A stretch of 64,000 nucleotides of DNA from Cervus elaphus (lineage: Eukaryota; Chordata; Mammalia; Artiodactyla; Cervidae). The stretch's first letter is position 1; each line of letters starts with the position of its first letter. The position numbers and the translations under genes were made by a program. Location of the stretch: assembly GCF_910594005.1 (NCBI RefSeq), contig NC_057820.1:8685001-8749000 (forward strand). The letters run 5' to 3'. The notes below the pieces were generated by a model. The model saw nothing but the letters and a program-made list of their open reading frames with translations. It was not told the origin of the DNA and did no database searches. Shown piece by piece: positions 10,966 through 21,000 of this stretch.

Positions 10966-11170
10966 TACAGATTCTGGGTCACTCGAAAGGGTGTTCAAAT
11001 CCTCTCTCGGCCCCTCACTGGACAAGGATCCTTGTCAAATCCCTTCTTCCCTTGAGCTTTGGTCTCCTCGTGTGTGAAATGGGCTTATAAGATCTACTTT
11101 TCAGGGATACGAGAAAGATTATATAAGGTAGAGTGAGAAAGAGCCTGTCTAGCACAGTGTCTGGTACCTA
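10966..11170 (+). repeat. MIR SINE
   Basis: 'gagctttggtctcctcgtgt' near 11055, 'gaaatgggcttataagatct' near 11076 and 'cagtgtctggtacctaaatc' near 11155 follow the MIR core to its 3' end. Confidence 0.65.
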
Positions 11171-11554
11171 AATCTTTAGTTAAAAGGAGAATCCAGTTTC
11201 CTACAAATATAATTTGAGCTGACAAGTGGTAGCTCTTCTTTTAGGACAAGCAGCATTAAAAACCCTTAGGGACACATCGATTGGAAATGTATTTGGCTGC
11301 AGAGACACAAAACCAGAGGCAGATCAGTATATGACTAACAATTGACTCTGGGAAAAAGTGAAATCCCAATTTGTAGTGTTTGCTGTTTTTCATAGTGGAA
11401 ATACACCCACCAAGGCTGATTTTAATTTACCAGTGTGATGGAACTTGGTATGGAGTTGTGAAGATTTATGGTATCTAGTATAGTATATACTCTGTATATA
11501 ATATAGAATTGGGAGATAAACAGAGGGATATAGTCTCAGGAGCATAGAGAGTAG
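11171..11554. other. Unassigned sequence
   Basis: AT-rich from 11400. Nothing recognised. Confidence 0.4.
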
Positions 11555-11887
11555 TAAAACTTTAAGTGAGTGAAAGTCACTCAGCTGTGTCTGACTCTTT
11601 GCAACCCCATGGACTATACAATCCATGGAATTCTCCAGGCCAGAATACTAGAGTGGGTACCCTTTCCCTTCTCCAGGGGATCTTCCCAACCCAGGGATCC
11701 AACCCAGGTCTCCCACATTGCAGGTGGATTCTTTACCAGCCTCACCACCAGGGAAGCCCAAGAATACTGGAGTGGGTAGCCTATTCCTTCTCCAGCAGAT
11801 CTTTCTGATCCAGGAATCGAACCGGGGTCTCCTGCATTGCAGGCGGATTCTTTACCAACTGAGCTATCAGCAAAGCCCCTAAAACTT
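11555..11887 (-). mobile_element. Dimeric Bov-tA SINE with 8-bp TSD
   Basis: The element spans 11563-11879 (317 bp). A full Bov-tA unit (11563-11759) joins a second head-bearing but body-truncated unit (11760-11879) at 'gaagccc/aagaatactgg'. One duplication, 'taaaactt', encloses both units (11555-11562, 11880-11887), so they inserted together. The second B box reads 'gaatcgaaccggg' in reverse and is nearly canonical. Confidence 0.95.
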
Positions 11888-12244
11888 GTACAATATTTAA
11901 AATATTGCAAAAATACTTAAAGACTTGTAAAATATTTAATAATTCCCTCTCAGGAGCTGTCCCTCCAGCACACAAAGTCCTACTATAGTGACTTAAACAT
12001 GTCATATTTTGTTTGTCTTAACGTGACATGAAGTTCAGGGATGTGGGCAGCCCAGGGCTGGTGGCTTGGTGAAGCCTTCGGAGACCCAGACTCTGCTGGC
12101 CCAAGCATGAGACCTTCATCCTCATGGATGTTACTGCAAGACTACAGGAAGGCTGCCATCCCACCGGACCCCATATCCACATCCCATGGAGCAAGAAGGG
12201 GGAAGGGGAGAGTGAAGCATGTTTGTTTGGGAAGAGACACTATA
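11888..12244. other. Unassigned sequence
   Basis: Begins with a small palindromic AT run ('caatatttaaaatattg', 11890-11906). Otherwise nothing recognised. Confidence 0.4.
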
Positions 12245-12650
12245 TAGTTCCGAATTGTTGCTGTAACAAACTGCCACAAACTTAACACCAAAATAGCAAT
12301 GGTTAAAACAGCACAAGTTTAGAGACCAGAATTCCAAAAGGATTCCCAGTGGGCCAAGGTCAAAGTCTGGGCAGGGCTGCATTCTTTTTTTTCTGGAGAC
12401 TCTGGGGGAGAATCTGTTTCCTGGATTCTTCCAGCTTCTTGAGGCGACCCGCATCCCCTGGCTTGTGAACCCCTCTAGCAGGGCCTGGTGTGTCCCTCAT
12501 CACGTCACTCTGCCTCTGATGTCATCACATCTCCTTCTCTGATTCTACTGCCTCCCTCTCTCACTTGTAAGGACCCTTGCAGTAGCATTGGACCCATTGG
12601 ATAATCCTGAATAATCTCCCCATTTCAAAATCCTTGCCTTAATCTCGTCT
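12245..12650 (-). repeat. Probable MLT1-type LTR (ERVL-MaLR), antisense
   Basis: 'gttgctgtaacaaactgcca' near 12257, 'gaggcgacccgcatcccctgg' region near 12441 and 'ttgtaaggacccttgcag' near 12566 follow the layout of a reversed MaLR LTR. There is no internal retroviral sequence. The family is uncertain. Confidence 0.45.
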
Positions 12651-12872
12651 GAAAAGTCTTTTTATTTTTTTGCCAGAGGAGGAAGCATTCACAAGTACCA
12701 ATGTTCAGGACACAAAAGACTTTGGGGACCATTTTTATGCCTACGCTATACACCTTCCCCAGGGACAATTTCCTATCACCCGCTGGCCACAGCTGGACTG
12801 TCCCAAGGGCATCCCTAGCTCAAGGCAGGCCAGGAGATCAAGCTTTAGCTTTTAGAGCAACACAGAAAATGT

Positions 12873-13018
12873 GGATAAGGCAGTTGCCTAGTCACTCAGT
12901 CATGTCTGACTCTTTGCGACCCCATGGAGTGCAGCCCTTAAGTCTCTTCGGTCCATGGGATTCTCCAGGCCAAAATTACTGGAGTGGGTTGTGATTTCCT
13001 TCTCCAGGATAAGGCAGT
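12873..13018 (-). mobile_element. Headless Bov-A with perfect 12-bp TSD
   Basis: The element spans 12885-13006. 'ggataaggcagt' is duplicated at 12873-12884 and 13007-13018. The copy stops at 'tttccttctccag', the head/body boundary, so it inserted without its tRNA-derived head. Confidence 0.95.
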
Positions 13019-13727
13019 AAGGGACTGGAAGTGACCATTGGAATGTGACGGCCAACCAATGTTGTCTGCCACACGGGGAGATGACCAGCAAATACCCAGA
13101 TGGTTCTGTTCAGGGGGTAGGACACCCCGCAGTCTCCCTTGACTCAATGGATTTTTTTTTTTTAAATAGAGTATTATCCTGAGTTGGTTGTTGGTGGGCT
13201 TGCCATATTAAAGGTCATTATTCAAGCATGCTTCTTGCTTGCCTGCTGCTCTCCTGTCTCTCAAGTGTCCTGGCCTGTTTTCTGGCAGAGGAGATGAGTT
13301 AGGGCGCTTGCTTTTGCGTCTCACACAGGGTGGATGCAAAGCTGACCCCCACGCTCTTCACATCAGGGAGGAAGCAACAGGCTGCAGCCTTGTGACCAGC
13401 TGCTTCCATGGATCCACCAAGAATCACGCTGGGAAAGTTACAGACCTCTTCTGTCCTCTCTCCATCTGTTAGACACCATAATGGGAGGGGGCAGTGGGTA
13501 GGGAGTCGGGTAGCCAAAGGCATCTGAAGGTCAGATATGTTGACTTAGAGAGTAGAGTTACCTTTAGGGGAGGAAGAACTTCATGGTGCAGCTGACACCA
13601 TAGCTCCACATTGGCTTTGCCATGGGACTTGAGTTTTCCCACATAATAGGAAATATGGCATGCAAAAATTTGTAACTGGAAGGACTCTTTTTTTTTCGGG
13701 GGGGGGCCTTTTGTGAAGTACTTTGTT
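13019..13727. other. Unassigned sequence with T-run
   Basis: A T-run lies near 13150-13162 and a G-run near 13698. No element or gene recognised. Confidence 0.4.
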
Positions 13728-14040
13728 TTTTAAAATTTATTTGCTTATAATTGGAGGAGAATTGCTTTACAATATTGGGTTGGTTTCTGCCATACATCCA
13801 CAGGAACAAGCCATAGGTCCCTCTTGAAACTCCTTCCCACCCCCCACCCCATCCCACCCCGCTAGGCTGTCACAGAATCGGGTTTGAGTTCTCTGTATCA
13901 TATAGCAAATTCCCACTGGCTATCTATTTTACATGTGGTAATGTGTATGTTTCTAAGCTATTCTTTCCTTCCCATTCATCCCACCCTCCCCTTCCCCCTT
14001 CCCCCATGTCCGTAAGTCTGTCTGCCTCTCCATTACCAGT

Positions 14041-14155
14041 GAAGTGGCTCAGTCGTGTCCGACTCTTTGTGACCCCATGGACTGTAGCCTACCAGGCTCC
14101 TCCATCCGTGGAATTTTCCAGGCAAGGGTACTGGAGTGGGTTCCTTCTCCACTGC
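14041..14155 (-). mobile_element. Headless Bov-A nested in L1
   Basis: 'aagtggctcagtcgtgtcc' to 'gagtgggttccttctcca'. The tRNA head is absent. L1 text continues on both sides, so it is younger than the L1. Confidence 0.88.
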
Positions 14156-14178
14156 TGCCCTGCAAATAGTTTCAGCAG

Positions 14179-14201
14179 TACCATCTAGATTCTAGATGGT
14201 A
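14179..14201. repeat. Perfect 11-bp-arm palindrome
   Basis: Arms 'taccatctaga' (14179-14189) and 'tctagatggta' (14191-14201) flank a single t. It is derived from the L1 'gtaccatct' block by local inverted duplication. Confidence 0.9.
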
Positions 14202-14212
14202 GAATTCTAGAT

Positions 14213-14229
14213 TTTATATATATATATAT
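14213..14229. repeat. (TA)n microsatellite
   Basis: A short pure TA run inside the L1 relic. Confidence 0.9.
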
Positions 14230-14347
14230 ACATATATGCATTAATATACGTTATTTTTCTCTTTCTGACTTAACTTCACTCTGGGTAATAAACTCTAGGT
14301 CCAACCACTTCGTTAGCACTGACTCAAATGTGTGGAGAGACTCTGTT

Positions 14348-14471
14348 AAATTAATTAATTTGGCTGTGCTGAGTCCTAATTGTGGCATGTGGGTTCCCTG
14401 ACCAGAGATTGAACCCTGGTCCCTGCATCAGGAGCCCAGATCCTTAGCCACCGGACCATCAGGGAAGTCCC
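14348..14471 (-). mobile_element. CHR-type SINE, antisense
   Basis: 'tttggctgtgctgagtccta' (14358 on), reversed B-box region 'gagattgaaccctgg', and head end 'ggaccatcagggaagtcc'. An artiodactyl tRNA-Glu-derived SINE distinct from Bov-tA. Confidence 0.88.
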
Positions 14472-14615
14472 CTGGAAGAACTGCAAACAGAACAGAAGCC
14501 AAGAGAAAACGGCTTCTATTCTCCCCACCAATAGAGAAGCAGTAAGCGTGGCAGCACAGCAAAGCCAAATGGAAATCTTCATATCCCAGGAAACTGCTGA
14601 CCATGTCTCACTAAG

Positions 14616-14751
14616 TCGATGCCCCTTTTCCTTGGCCACGCGGCTTGTGTGATTTTAGTTCCCTGACCAGGGATCGAACCTGGGCCCTTGGCAGTGACAG
14701 CGCGGAGTCCTAACCACTAGAGTGCCGGGGAATTCCCTCAGTGCCCCTTTC
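14616..14751 (-). mobile_element. CHR-type SINE with decayed TSD
   Basis: The element spans about 14630-14737: 'gttccctgaccagggatcg' to 'gtgccggggaattccc'. Flanks 'tcgatgcccctttt' and 'tcagtgcccctttc' agree at 11 of 14 positions. The reversed B box 'ggatcgaacctggg' is intact. Confidence 0.88.
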
Positions 14752-14978
14752 GTAAAGTAAGACATTTCAGAATTGACTGTCCTCAAAAGCACTGTTTCCC
14801 TTAGAAACTTCTAGGCATCTTCGTCTTGGCATCGAGAACTGGTGTAACGATGCATCCCTCTCTCTGAAGCTCAGCTATGGAGGCTGTGTTAACTCCTACA
14901 GCTTAAGTATTTTCTCTCTCCCTTTCTTCCTCAGTCCTGATTGCGTCATTTTGCTGACCTTTATGAGTATATGTGGGA

Positions 14979-15182
14979 GCTTCCCTGGTGGCTCAGCGGT
15001 AAAGAATCCGCCTGCTAATGCAAGAGACTCGAGTTCGATCCCTGGGTCAGAAAGATCCCCTGGAGGAGGTCATGCAACGCACTCCAGCATATCCTTGCCT
15101 GGAGAATCCCATGGACAGAGGAGCCTGGCGGGCTACAGCCCATGGAGTCACAGAGAGTCAGATGTGACTTAAATAGGAGCAA
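14979..15182 (+). mobile_element. Bov-tA SINE, full length
   Basis: Head 'gagcttccctggtggctcag' onward, B box 'gagttcgatccctgg' (GTTCGATCC intact, 15031-15045), body to 'gtcagatgtgacttaaa'. One of the better-preserved Pol III promoter heads in the window. Confidence 0.94.
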
Positions 15183-15735
15183 CAGATGCTTCCTTTGGCC
15201 AAGCAGGTGAAGTAAGGATCGCTTTGAAAACCAGAAGAACGAGCGAGCAAGAGAAAAGCTAGAAAATCAGCTATGGGCGTCCAGGGGAAGCCAGAACATT
15301 CAGAGGGGGCAGGGAGGGGAGAAGCCACATTCAGAAAGATAGGCTGAGCCACAGAAAGCAGGAGGCAGCTTGGATAAACACTTGACATCTCTATATAGTG
15401 CTGAGCCCGCAGGAGGCCCGGAAGGAATTTGCAGGAAAGAGATATTATAGACTGAGAACTTCCCTTTTGAGCCTCCCTAAACAAGGGCTTCGCATGCATA
15501 TGGAGTGGTGTGGTTTTGGGTGCTGCTGTTTCTCCTTCTGTAAACCGCATGTGCTACAGAAATGAAGCCAGCCTCCCCGGGAGGGGGCCGAGGACACGCG
15601 GGCCCCTGCCACAGGCTCCGTGCCTCTTAGGGCTCCTCCAGCGATCTGAGACATCGGGAGTTTACCGTTTGGACCCCGAGGTCCAATTTGTCTTTGTCCT
15701 TTGTTCTCTGCCACGCGGGGGTAGCCTGGGTCTCC
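15183..15735. other. Unassigned, GC-rich towards the right
   Basis: 15570-15720 is GC-rich with a few CpGs. A 138-aa-class frame is absent and nothing here looks like an exon with splice signals I could defend. Confidence 0.35.
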
Positions 15736-15841
15736 CAGTTCAGCTCAGTCGTGTCCGACCCTTTGCGACCCCATGGACTGCAGCACGCCAGGCTTCCCTG
15801 TCCATCACCAACTCCTGGAGTTCACGCAAACGCGTGTCCCC
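15736..15841 (-). mobile_element. BovB 3' end, about 100 bp
   Basis: 'cagttcagctcagtcgtgtc' to 'ctcctggagttcacgcaaac'. Very short 5'-truncated copy. A CpG-bearing tail ('cgcaaacgcgtg') marks the break. Confidence 0.9.
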
Positions 15842-16212
15842 AGGATCTCGTGAATCCACTTAGACACGTCAGCAATGGGAGCCTTCAGTGAGTCAGGTTT
15901 GTTCAGTGCGGTGATTGAAGCCTCTCCCTGGTGACAGGGCATCCGTCTTAGCAAATGGTGTGGGGCCAGCGAGAGCCAGAGACGCTCAACCTGAATGCGT
16001 GAGCTTTATTCAGAGACATTGGAGAGTGTGGCGAGGACAGACTCGCTTTTTTAAAAATTGTGGTGAAACATCCAGAAGGTAAAATTGACCGTGCTAATCA
16101 TTTTTAAGTGCACAGTTCAGTGGCAAAGAGTCTATTGATAGTGTTGTTCAGCTATCACGACCATCCATCTTCAGAACTTTCCTAGTTTCCTGAAAGGAAA
16201 CTCTGTTCCCAT

Positions 16213-16985
16213 TAAACCATAGTTTTCCTTTCTAGAAGTGAGGGGGAGGAACCTAGAGCCTTCTATACAGAGTGAAGCCAGAAAGAGAAAAACAAATACC
16301 ATATATTATCGCATGTATATGGAATCTAGAAAGATGGTACTGATGAACCTATTTGCAGGGCAGGAATAGAGACACAGACACAGAAAACAGCCTTACGGAC
16401 CCAGAGGGGAGGGAGAGGGTGGGACGCCTTGAGAGAGCAGCACTGAAGCATATACATTCAGTTCAGTTCAGTTCAGTCGCTCAGTCATGTCTGACTCTTT
16501 GCGACCCCGTGAACCTCCGCACGCCAGGCCACCCTGTCCATCACCAACTCCTGTAGCTAACCCAAACTCATGTCCATTGAGTCGGTGATGCCATCCAACC
16601 ATCTCATCCTCTGTCGTCCCCTTCTCCTCCTGCCCTCAATCTTTCCCAGCATCAGGGTCTTTTCCAAAGAGTCAGCTCTTCACATCAGGTGGCCAAAGCA
16701 CTGGAGTTTCAGCTTCAACGTCAGTCCTTCCTTATGTACTCCTTGCCATTTCCTTCTCCAGGGGTGAAAATAGATAGCAGGAAATTGCTGTTTCACACAG
16801 GCAGCTTGACCCTGTGCTCTATGATAACTTAGAAGGGTAGGGGGTGGGAGGGAGCTTCAAGAGTGAGGGGACATATGTATACTTATGGCAGATTCACATT
16901 GTTGTATGGCAGAAACCAACACAACATTGTAAAACAAATATGCTTCAATTAAAAAGAAATTTTAAAAAAAGCAGGTAAGCAAGCA
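16213..16985 (+). mobile_element. Artiodactyl L1 3' end inserted in L1M
   Basis: 'agagtgaagccagaaagaga' near 16269, 'gatgaacctatttgcagggc' near 16342, then after the nested BovB 'tttcacacaggcagcttgac' and the terminus 'cttcaattaaaaagaaat' with an A-rich tail. Sense, opposite to its host L1M. The target duplication is much decayed. Confidence 0.88.
16457..16764 (-). mobile_element. BovB 3' part nested in the L1
   Basis: Four 'ttcag' repeats start it, then 'gatgccatccaaccatctc' and 'gtttcagcttcaacgtcag'. It ends in 'gccatttccttctccagg', which belongs to Bov-A rather than to the BovB text just before, so the 5' end is chimeric. Confidence 0.9.
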
Positions 16986-17141
16986 ACAAAAAATAATAGT
17001 TCTCTGTTTCCCTGCCCCACCTTAACCTCTGGCAACCACCGTTCTCCTCCTGTTTCTATGAATCTGACCACCCTCAGGATCTTGTAGAAGTGGAGTCATG
17101 CACTATTTGTCCTTCGGTATCTGACTTTTCATGCAACAGAA

Positions 17142-17387
17142 TGTCTTCAAGTGGGTTTCCCAGGCTGTGCTAGTGGTAAGGAACCTGTCTGCCAATGCAG
17201 GAGATGTGAAAGACGTGTGTTCAACCCCTGGGTCAGGAAGATCCCCTGGAGGAAAGCTTGGCAATCCACTCTAGTATTCTTGCCTGGAGAATTTCATGGA
17301 TGGAGAAGCCTGGTGGGCTACGGTCCATTGAGTCACACAGAGTCAGACATGACTGAAGCGTCTTAGCACACATGCAGTGTCTTCAAG
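17142..17387 (+). mobile_element. Bov-tA SINE with perfect 10-bp TSD
   Basis: The element spans 17152-17377. 'tgtcttcaag' at 17142-17151 and 17378-17387. It is the longer-head type ending 'gtcttagcacacatgca'. The L1M text is continuous once it is removed. Confidence 0.97.
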
Positions 17388-17690
17388 GTTCATCTTTGTT
17401 ATAATATGCGTCAGAATTTCATTCCTTTTTTTCTGGTCAAATGATATTCCATTGATATACCCTATTTTGTTTATCCATCCATCTGCTATGAAATGCTATC
17501 CCATTGTGGTTTTGATGTGCATTTCCCTAATGATCAGTGATGTTGAGCATCTTTTCATGGGCTCATTGGCTATTTGTGTGTCTTCTTTGGGGAAAATACC
17601 AATTCATATCCTTTGCCCCCTTTTAAACCAAGTTGTTTGGATTCTGTTGTTGAGTCGTACAGATTTTTGGATAACAGACCAGGGAGCAGT

Positions 17691-18987
17691 GAACTGCGAT
17701 ATTTAGAGTCAGTCCCTGGTTAACGGGTCTGCCCCTCCTTCCCTCATCTCAGGTGAATGAATTTTCAAGCGTCATTCATGTAGATTTGTCTCTGGGATAT
17801 TCCAATCTCATTTCATCACCTTGACAATCACTGGATATTTCCATTCAAAGGCATCCATGCTAACTGTGTTGCATTGTTTTAGAAAGGGGGAATCTAGAGA
17901 AAGGAGAGTTGGAAACCTGGCCTCTGGTCCAGTTTGAATCTATAGTGTCAACTTGGGCAGAGGGCCTGAAATGGAAGAACCCAGGAAGTCCATGTTCTAA
18001 CTATCTTCTGACCACTGCAGGGCAAAGAGCCATCTAGCCTACCTCGCTGGCACTTTTGCTGCCCAAGCCATATCATCTTGGAGAAACTGGGAGGCTCTCT
18101 GTACAGAATGCTATAGAACATAAAAAAGCAGAGAATCTCAGTCTCACTGCAGGGGTCAGGGCAGGCTGGGAGTGGAGTGGGGAGAAACTCCAGCCTCCAG
18201 GGACCCTCAAAGCCTTCCACAGGCTTCTGAGGATCCCGAGAAGGCAGTCCATCTTCTGGCCTCTAAGAACTCGCCCTTTGGGAGTTGTGTGGCTTTAGCT
18301 TCATTCCTCTCCCAGTCTTGATCTCGACGGCGATATGGTTTCTGGGCTTCGCTTGTCAAAGCTTGTCAAAGGTACCTGCCAGTGCCTGCTCGAGGCTGAC
18401 GAAACTGGCCTCAAACACACCTTGACCAAATGATGCCTCAGCTGCTGGCTTCAGGGTTGCGGGTACCTCACACGTAGCATGTCCCATTCTTCTAACTTGT
18501 ATTTGCTTTCGTATGACGGCCCCTGAGCCCAAGTCAGGCTCAAATGCTGTGTACAGGACCTCAGGGCTGTCTGATCCACAGCCTGTACCCAGACCCACCA
18601 CGGCTGCGGGCACGTTGCTCTCTGGTCAAGCTCATGCAAGCTCATGCAAGGAACTCAAGATTTTCCCCGCCAGGGTACTCTTCTCACTCTCCCTTATGAA
18701 AATAAGTCTCACGGGGTCCCCCTTGCCAGCTGTGAGTAAAACTCAGGGTAGGCACAGGTGAGGCTCAGACTGGGACCCCATTACATTGTTTCGAAGAGAA
18801 AAACACTGTATTTTGGCTCAGTTATTCATTCACTTGTTTTCCTCTGGAGATGATTCTAGCACAATGGTATCTCCGTGTTTCAAATTGCAAGATCTACATT
18901 TCATCCCTCCAATCAGAATTTGCCCATGTATTTGGGAATTTTAATCTTAAAATATTTTTCTCTGTTCATATATGTGTATATATGAAC
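17691..18987. other. Unassigned 1.3-kb stretch
   Basis: Contains two small exact tandems: 'cttgtcaaag' twice (about 18352-18371) and 'aagctcatgc' twice (about 18629-18648). No repeat family or exon recognised. Confidence 0.4.
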
Positions 18988-19004
18988 TTATATATATATA
19001 TAAA
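18988..19004. repeat. (TA)n run left of SINE
   Basis: Alternating TA into which the following Bov-tA inserted; it resumes at 19175-19210. Confidence 0.85.
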
Positions 19005-19174
19005 GTGAAAGTAAAAGTTGCTCAGTCATGTATGACTCTTTGCGACCCTCTAGGCTAGAATACTGGAGTGGGTAGTCTTTCCCTTTTCCAGGAGATCTTC
19101 CCAACGCAGGGATTGAACCTAGGTCTCCCGCATTGCAGGTGGATTCTTTACCAACTGAGCTATCAGGGAAGCCC
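19005..19174 (-). mobile_element. Bov-tA SINE with internal deletion
   Basis: 'gtgaaagtaaaagttgctc' to 'gctatcagggaagccc'. The segment between 'tgcgaccc' and 'ggctagaatac' (the usual 'catggactatacagtcc' block) is deleted. TA runs on both sides mask the TSD. Confidence 0.92.
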
Positions 19175-19215
19175 TATATATATACTTTTATATATATATA
19201 TATATATACTTTTTT

Positions 19216-19360
19216 AAAAGCAGCTATAGTGTATAATTTATGTATCATAATTAAATATATATTATATATAAATAATATAAATTATATTTGTTATTTATTC
19301 TATTAAATAAATAATATATATTTAATTATGATACATAAATTATACATGATAGCTGCTTTA
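19216..19360. repeat. AT-rich palindrome, 50-bp arms
   Basis: Left arm 19216-19265 and right arm 19311-19360 are reverse complements at 47 of 50 positions, with differences at arm positions 1, 13 and 14. The 45-nt loop is itself almost pure A/T. Only the 'cagct' core breaks the A/T bias. Confidence 0.95.
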
Positions 19361-19390
19361 AAATATACATGAATAAATATAACTTGTAAT

Positions 19391-19602
19391 GGGGTTGCCC
19401 TAGTGGCTTACTGGTAAAGAATCTGCTTGCCATTGCAGGAGACGCAGGTTCGATCCCTGGGTCAAGAAGATCCCCTGAAGAAGGAAATGGCAACCCAATT
19501 CAGTATTCTTGCCTGGAGAATCCCTAGGACAGAGGAGCCTGGTGGGCTACAGTCCATAGGATCACAAAAGAGACATGACTGAGTGACTAAACAACAACAA
19601 AT
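19391..19602 (+). mobile_element. Bov-tA SINE, full length
   Basis: 'gggttgccctagtggctta' head, intact B box 'aggttcgatccctgg' (about 19446-19460), body to 'gactgagtgactaaacaac'. It faces the previous Bov-tA head-to-head across the palindrome. Confidence 0.94.
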
Positions 19603-20589
19603 CACTCTTAATGCATTCATTTCCCAGTCCTCCCAAGGAGATTGATGAACCTAGAATATTTAATTGAGTTTGGAGTTGTTCTGGAATAATTAAAAAAAAT
19701 AGTCATTAATGGATAATGGGATGCAGTTATTAATGTTTGGCCTCCTCTGCATTCTATTCTTAGTAACAACCCTGGTGGAGAGGAAACCAATGCTAGTTGG
19801 TATAATATTGGGACTTACAGATGGGGGAAGGCAAAGTGTGTGCTCATTGAAGAAATAGTTCCTTTTTTGACTTGGCTTTAGATGGCATTATAATCGAAAC
19901 TGGAAGAAGCACTTGCGGTTAATTTAACAGATCCGGTTGTGAAAGGACCGCTGGACAAATGTCCAAACTTTCCATTATACAAACAGGGAAGCTGCACAAA
20001 TGGGGAAAATGAGTAGCTGGAACTCAAATCCTGAGAGAAAATGTCACTTGTTCATCGTCTGTGGCCAAATAAGTCCATGCAGGTAGCTCTGAATCACAGT
20101 CATTGCCCTCAGACTGTTTGCTAGTGGCTGTCGCTGACTGGTAATGGCTTGTGGTATTTACCTTTCCAGAGTCTAACATTTTAACGTGTAATAGAACACT
20201 GATGCGCAGGAAGAAGATGGTTTTGACTGTAAAGTCAGCTCTACTCTAAGACCATCTAGAAAACTGAATGGGCAGAGCCCCTTTACCTAGGGTCCTTGGA
20301 AGGACTTCAGCCTCTGATATCATATGAATTATTTTATGCACGGGCTATAGGTTTGTGCATTTTCTTTAGGCAGAGGATCTATTTATCCTGGACTCTCTTG
20401 GTTGGATAAGAGAGAAGCATTGAGCATAAAGGTAATTTACTGGCTTATTTTCCATGGGCTTATACCCAGGATACTAATAGCTTCCAGAATGGCTGACTAT
20501 GGTTGTTCTGTTTCTCGACTTTCTCCACATCACCACTCAGCTTGCCTCTCACTTTATTCCAACTCGAGGTTCTTTGTGCCTGGTAAACA
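19603..20589. other. Unassigned sequence
   Basis: Nearly 1 kb without a recognised element. AT-rich at 19650-19720. Confidence 0.4.
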
Positions 20590-21000
20590 GAAAGGCCACC
20601 AACAGGACTTCCTTGGCAGTCTGTGGTTAAGACTCCACACTGCCACTGCTGGCAGCACGGGTTCAATCCCTGGTTGGGGAACCTGCATCCTGCAAGGCAT
20701 GTGGTGTGGCCAAAAATTAAAAAAGAAAAAAGAAAAAAGAAGCTCTCTTTTTTATTTTTTATTGAAAAGAAAGTGAAGTCTCTCAGTCGTGTCTGACTCT
20801 CTGTGACCCTGTGGACTGTAGCCTACCAGGCTCCTCTGTCCATGGGATTTTCCAGGCAAGAGTACTGGAGTGGGTTGCCGTTTCCTTCTCTAGGAGATCT
20901 TCCCAACCCAGGGATCAAACCCAGGTCTCCCGCATTGTAGGTAGACACTTTACCATCTGAGCCACCAGGGAAGACCATTTTTATTGAAAGGCCACCAACA
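20590..21000 (+). mobile_element. CHR-type SINE with 15-bp TSD, split by Bov-tA
   Basis: 'gaaaggccaccaaca' is duplicated perfectly at 20590-20604 and 20986-21000. The CHR body (from 20605) has 'gtggttaagactccacactg', B-box region 'gggttcaatccctgg' and tail 'ggccaaaaattaaaaaag'. The Bov-tA at 20768-20977 sits in its A/T-rich tail. Confidence 0.95.
20756..20989 (-). mobile_element. Bov-tA SINE with 12-bp TSD, nested in CHR tail
   Basis: The element spans 20768-20977. 'tttttattgaaa' is at 20756-20767 and 20978-20989, overlapping the CHR duplication by four bases. The body is full length ('aagtgaagtctctcagtcg' to 'ccaccagggaag'). Confidence 0.95.

Larger units (their letters stand above)
13728..14335 (-). 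repeat. L1 3' region, antisense, with nested SINE
   Basis: 'aattggaggagaattgcttt' near 13751, 'acaatattgggttggtttctgcc' region near 13771, then 'tgtggtaatgtgtatgtttc' near 13935. After the SINE it resumes with 'ctgcaaatagtttcagcagt' and 'ctttctgacttaacttcac'. This matches an artiodactyl-type L1 3' end in reverse. Confidence 0.85.
16050..17690 (-). repeat. Ancient L1M 3' UTR, antisense, split by two insertions
   Basis: Three pieces: 16050-16212 ('gtgcacagttcagtggcaa'), 16990-17150 ('ctctggcaaccaccgttctc'), and 17388-17690 ('ggttttgatgtgcatttccc', 'gatgttgagcatcttttcat'). They are collinear with one L1M terminus. An internal deletion lies near 17490. Confidence 0.85.

Noticed and set aside
18988..19602. 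CRISPR-like or MITE array
   Set aside because: Only one palindrome with SINE flanks; no regular direct repeats and spacers, and the host is clearly mammalian.
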